DNA from: Firmicutes bacterium UBA5500
GTDB lineage: Bacteria; Bacillota; UBA994; UBA5500
Assembly: GCA_002427055.1 (NCBI GenBank)
Contig: DIPA01000021.1
Location: 20,599 to 25,954 of the forward strand
DNA length: 5,356 nucleotides
Reading direction: 5' to 3'
Shown here: piece by piece, positions 3,675 through 5,356 of the stretch
Layout: the number at the start of each line of letters is the position of its first letter
Numbering within the stretch: the first letter of the stretch is position 1
Program-made: the position numbers and the translations under genes
The notes under the pieces: model-generated
Database searches by the model: none
What the model was told of the DNA's origin: nothing
Seen by the model: only the letters and a program-made list of their open reading frames with translations

Positions 3675-5356
3675 GTGTTATGGAAAAAAACACTCGCTAT
3701 GATAGTAGCAGCATTAGTGCTGGCCAGTGGAATGTGGCCAATGGCTGCTAGCGCACAAGCATCCGCCAAGGTAACGCTAGAGCAAGCCATCAGAATTGCC
3801 AAGGCTGCCTTTCCTGATCAAGGCTGGCCTGAGGACGCTAACTTCACGTCATCCTATGCAGATTGGGATGGAATGCCGCGCTGGCAGCTCGCCTGGAATG
3901 AGCAAGACAAGAGTGAAGTACGCATTGCAGTTGATGCTAATAACGGGCGCATCTTACAATACAATGCTTACAAGAATGGCCAAGAAAGCAACCTGGCGCC
4001 TCTGCCCAAACTATCCGAGGCAGAAGCCCTTGATAAGGCAAAAAGATTCCTGGAAAAGCTAGTACCGCTAGAGTTTGCCCAGTGTCGCTATCAACCGGGA
4101 GAACCGCTGCGTCCTTACCTACGCGAGCGCGACTGGCACTTATCCTACCACTTTGACTTCCAACGCTATGCTTTTAACATTCCCTTCAACTATAACGGCC
4201 TGCGCGTATCAGTAAACGCCGACACCGGTGCTATCATTAGCTACAACTATACTTGGACCGAGGGTGCCGTGCCTACGCCCAGCAAAATCATCAACGCAGA
4301 TGAAGCGGCGGCGATTGCTGAGGACGCCGGCAAGATGGAGCTCCAATACTACTTGCCCTACGCAAAGCGAGGCGAACCGGCCGAGCCAATTTTGGTCTAT
4401 CAGGCACCAAAACTGAACTACCTCTGTGTAAACGCCCATACCGGCGAAATTTACACCCCTAACCTCATAGCTCCTCGGCTGGCTGGCGGCGCCAATATGG
4501 CTGCAAAAGAATCAGTAGCAGACCAACTTTCACCAGCCGAGCAGCAGGAAGTTACGTTATTGGAAGGGCTACTTTCGCAGGCTCAGGCAGAGACTAAAGC
4601 CCGGCAGATCTTTGCAATTAACAAGACTTACACGGTACAAGAAGCACACCTGACGGCTAACTGGCAGTATCCGGAGCAGCGTCATTGGAATTTGTCATTT
4701 ACCGAGAACGAGCAGGAGAATAGACAAAACCACATCAGTGTTACACTCGACGCCGAAACAGGAGAGGTTTATCGCTATTATACAAACCTGCCGCAGGAAA
4801 ACATCCCTAGCGCAGGCACTCTAAACTGGGAAGAGGCCGAGAAGATCGCCTACGCTTACCTGGAACAAATGAACTCTGCTAAAGCTAAACTGGTTGAGCT
4901 TGTGCAGCCTGAGCCGACGCCTGAAGAACCCACAGAGAAACCCATTAGCTATTCTTTCAGTTATCGTCGTCTCGTGAATGGTGTTCCTTTCCCACAAAAC
5001 GGCTTTACGGTTACCGTTTTTGCAGGGCAAGAACCTGTGGTTACGTCGTATTCCCTGAACTGGGTGGAAGCAGAATTTCCGTCTGCGCAAGACAGCCTCT
5101 CACTGGCAGCAGCACACGCCCAGCTACGCGAGACCTTTCCTTTCCATTTGGAATATCGTGTTCCTGAGCGGGGCGGGCGGCCATTACCGGCAGCAGCCAC
5201 AGAGGGTGCAACAGCAGCTAAAAATCCTATCACCTTGGTATATACACAGGCGCCTGTCGTAAGCAATATGTTCGCAGCTAAAGATATGCAACCGCTAGAC
5301 TACCAAGGCAAACCTGTTCAAGAAGAAGTCGTTACCATACCAACCGATATTGCCGG
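3675..5356 (+). CDS. Secreted YcdB/YcdC-family protein with PepSY-like repeats (5' part, runs off the right edge)
   Basis: 560 codons are visible without a stop; the end lies beyond the window. GTG is the likely start. Residues 1-27 form a signal peptide: K4-K5, a hydrophobic core from about 6 to 23, and an ASA cleavage site at 25-27 (or a second ASA at 29-31). The mature protein consists of repeated helix-plus-strand units ending in the PepSY-like signature VDANNGRI (86-93), VNADTGAI (180-187), VNAHTGEI (252-259) and LDAETGEV (358-365). These match the YcdB/YcdC repeat family (PF16244, DUF4901), known mainly from spore-forming Bacillota and without a defined function. The units form two tandem modules (about 33-262 and 300-545) joined by a linker with LSPAEQQEV (285-293). 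There are no recognisable catalytic residues and only two cysteines (C137, C251). Relatives often end in S-layer-homology domains, which would lie beyond the window. An exported protein acting at the cell wall, perhaps as a protease inhibitor or chaperone-like factor as suggested for PepSY domains, is inference. Confidence 0.8.
   Translation, partial: MLWKKTLAMIVAALVLASGMWPMAASAQASAKVTLEQAIRIAKAAFPDQGWPEDANFTSSYADWDGMPRWQLAWNEQDKSEVRIAVDANNGRILQYNAYKNGQESNLAPLPKLSEAEALDKAKRFLEKLVPLEFAQCRYQPGEPLRPYLRERDWHLSYHFDFQRYAFNIPFNYNGLRVSVNADTGAIISYNYTWTEGAVPTPSKIINADEAAAIAEDAGKMELQYYLPYAKRGEPAEPILVYQAPKLNYLCVNAHTGEIYTPNLIAPRLAGGANMAAKESVADQLSPAEQQEVTLLEGLLSQAQAETKARQIFAINKTYTVQEAHLTANWQYPEQRHWNLSFTENEQENRQNHISVTLDAETGEVYRYYTNLPQENIPSAGTLNWEEAEKIAYAYLEQMNSAKAKLVELVQPEPTPEEPTEKPISYSFSYRRLVNGVPFPQNGFTVTVFAGQEPVVTSYSLNWVEAEFPSAQDSLSLAAAHAQLRETFPFHLEYRVPERGGRPLPAAATEGATAAKNPITLVYTQAPVVSNMFAAKDMQPLDYQGKPVQEEVVTIPTDIA

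Noticed and set aside
4821..5266. Minus-strand open frames opposite the YcdB-like gene (4821-5090, 4961-5266)
   Set aside because: They overlap each other and the clearly coding plus-strand frame, and show no domain or ribosome site.

Overview
The window looks like chromosomal DNA from a Gram-positive, Bacillota-type bacterium, more Clostridia-like than Bacillus-like. Four things point that way: a TrmK tRNA methyltransferase, an LtaS-family lipoteichoic acid synthase, a secreted YcdB/YcdC-type PepSY-repeat protein, and an RNase P RNA of the ancestral A type rather than the B type of Bacillus and lactic acid bacteria. Base composition is moderate and strong AGGAGG-like ribosome binding sites precede the genes. 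This placement is inference; no species can be named.

Layout. (1) Bases 5-274 (+) hold the last 89 codons of an oligopeptide/dipeptide ABC transporter solute-binding protein. The frame is closed by a TAA at bases 2-4, so it is either a broken remnant or damaged at the window edge. (2) A long, nearly perfect inverted repeat at 286-323 can terminate transcription from both sides. (3) rnpB, the RNase P RNA, lies on the minus strand (341-696), with a perfect consensus sigma-A promoter (722-750). (4) trmK lies on the minus strand (814-1503) and reads toward rnpB. (5) A 196-bp divergent intergenic region holds a strong sigma-A promoter for the next gene. (6) An LtaS-family membrane sulfatase-fold enzyme (1700-3583, +) ends inside the loop of its own terminator. 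(7) A secreted YcdB/YcdC-family protein begins at 3675 (+) and runs off the right edge with 560 codons visible.

How the parts relate. trmK and rnpB are adjacent, point the same way and both serve tRNA maturation. The two rightward genes both act outside the cytoplasmic membrane: LtaS-type enzymes polymerise glycerol phosphate from phosphatidylglycerol on the outer face, and the YcdB-like protein carries a signal peptide. A terminator separates them, so they look like neighbouring cell-envelope transcription units rather than a tight operon.

I see no CRISPR array, insertion sequence, tRNA, phage gene or defence system. There is no gene-free stretch longer than 300 bases. The least-understood item is the YcdB-like protein, whose visible part is a clear tandem duplication of a three-part module of about 230-245 residues. 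No strongly novel system is evident.
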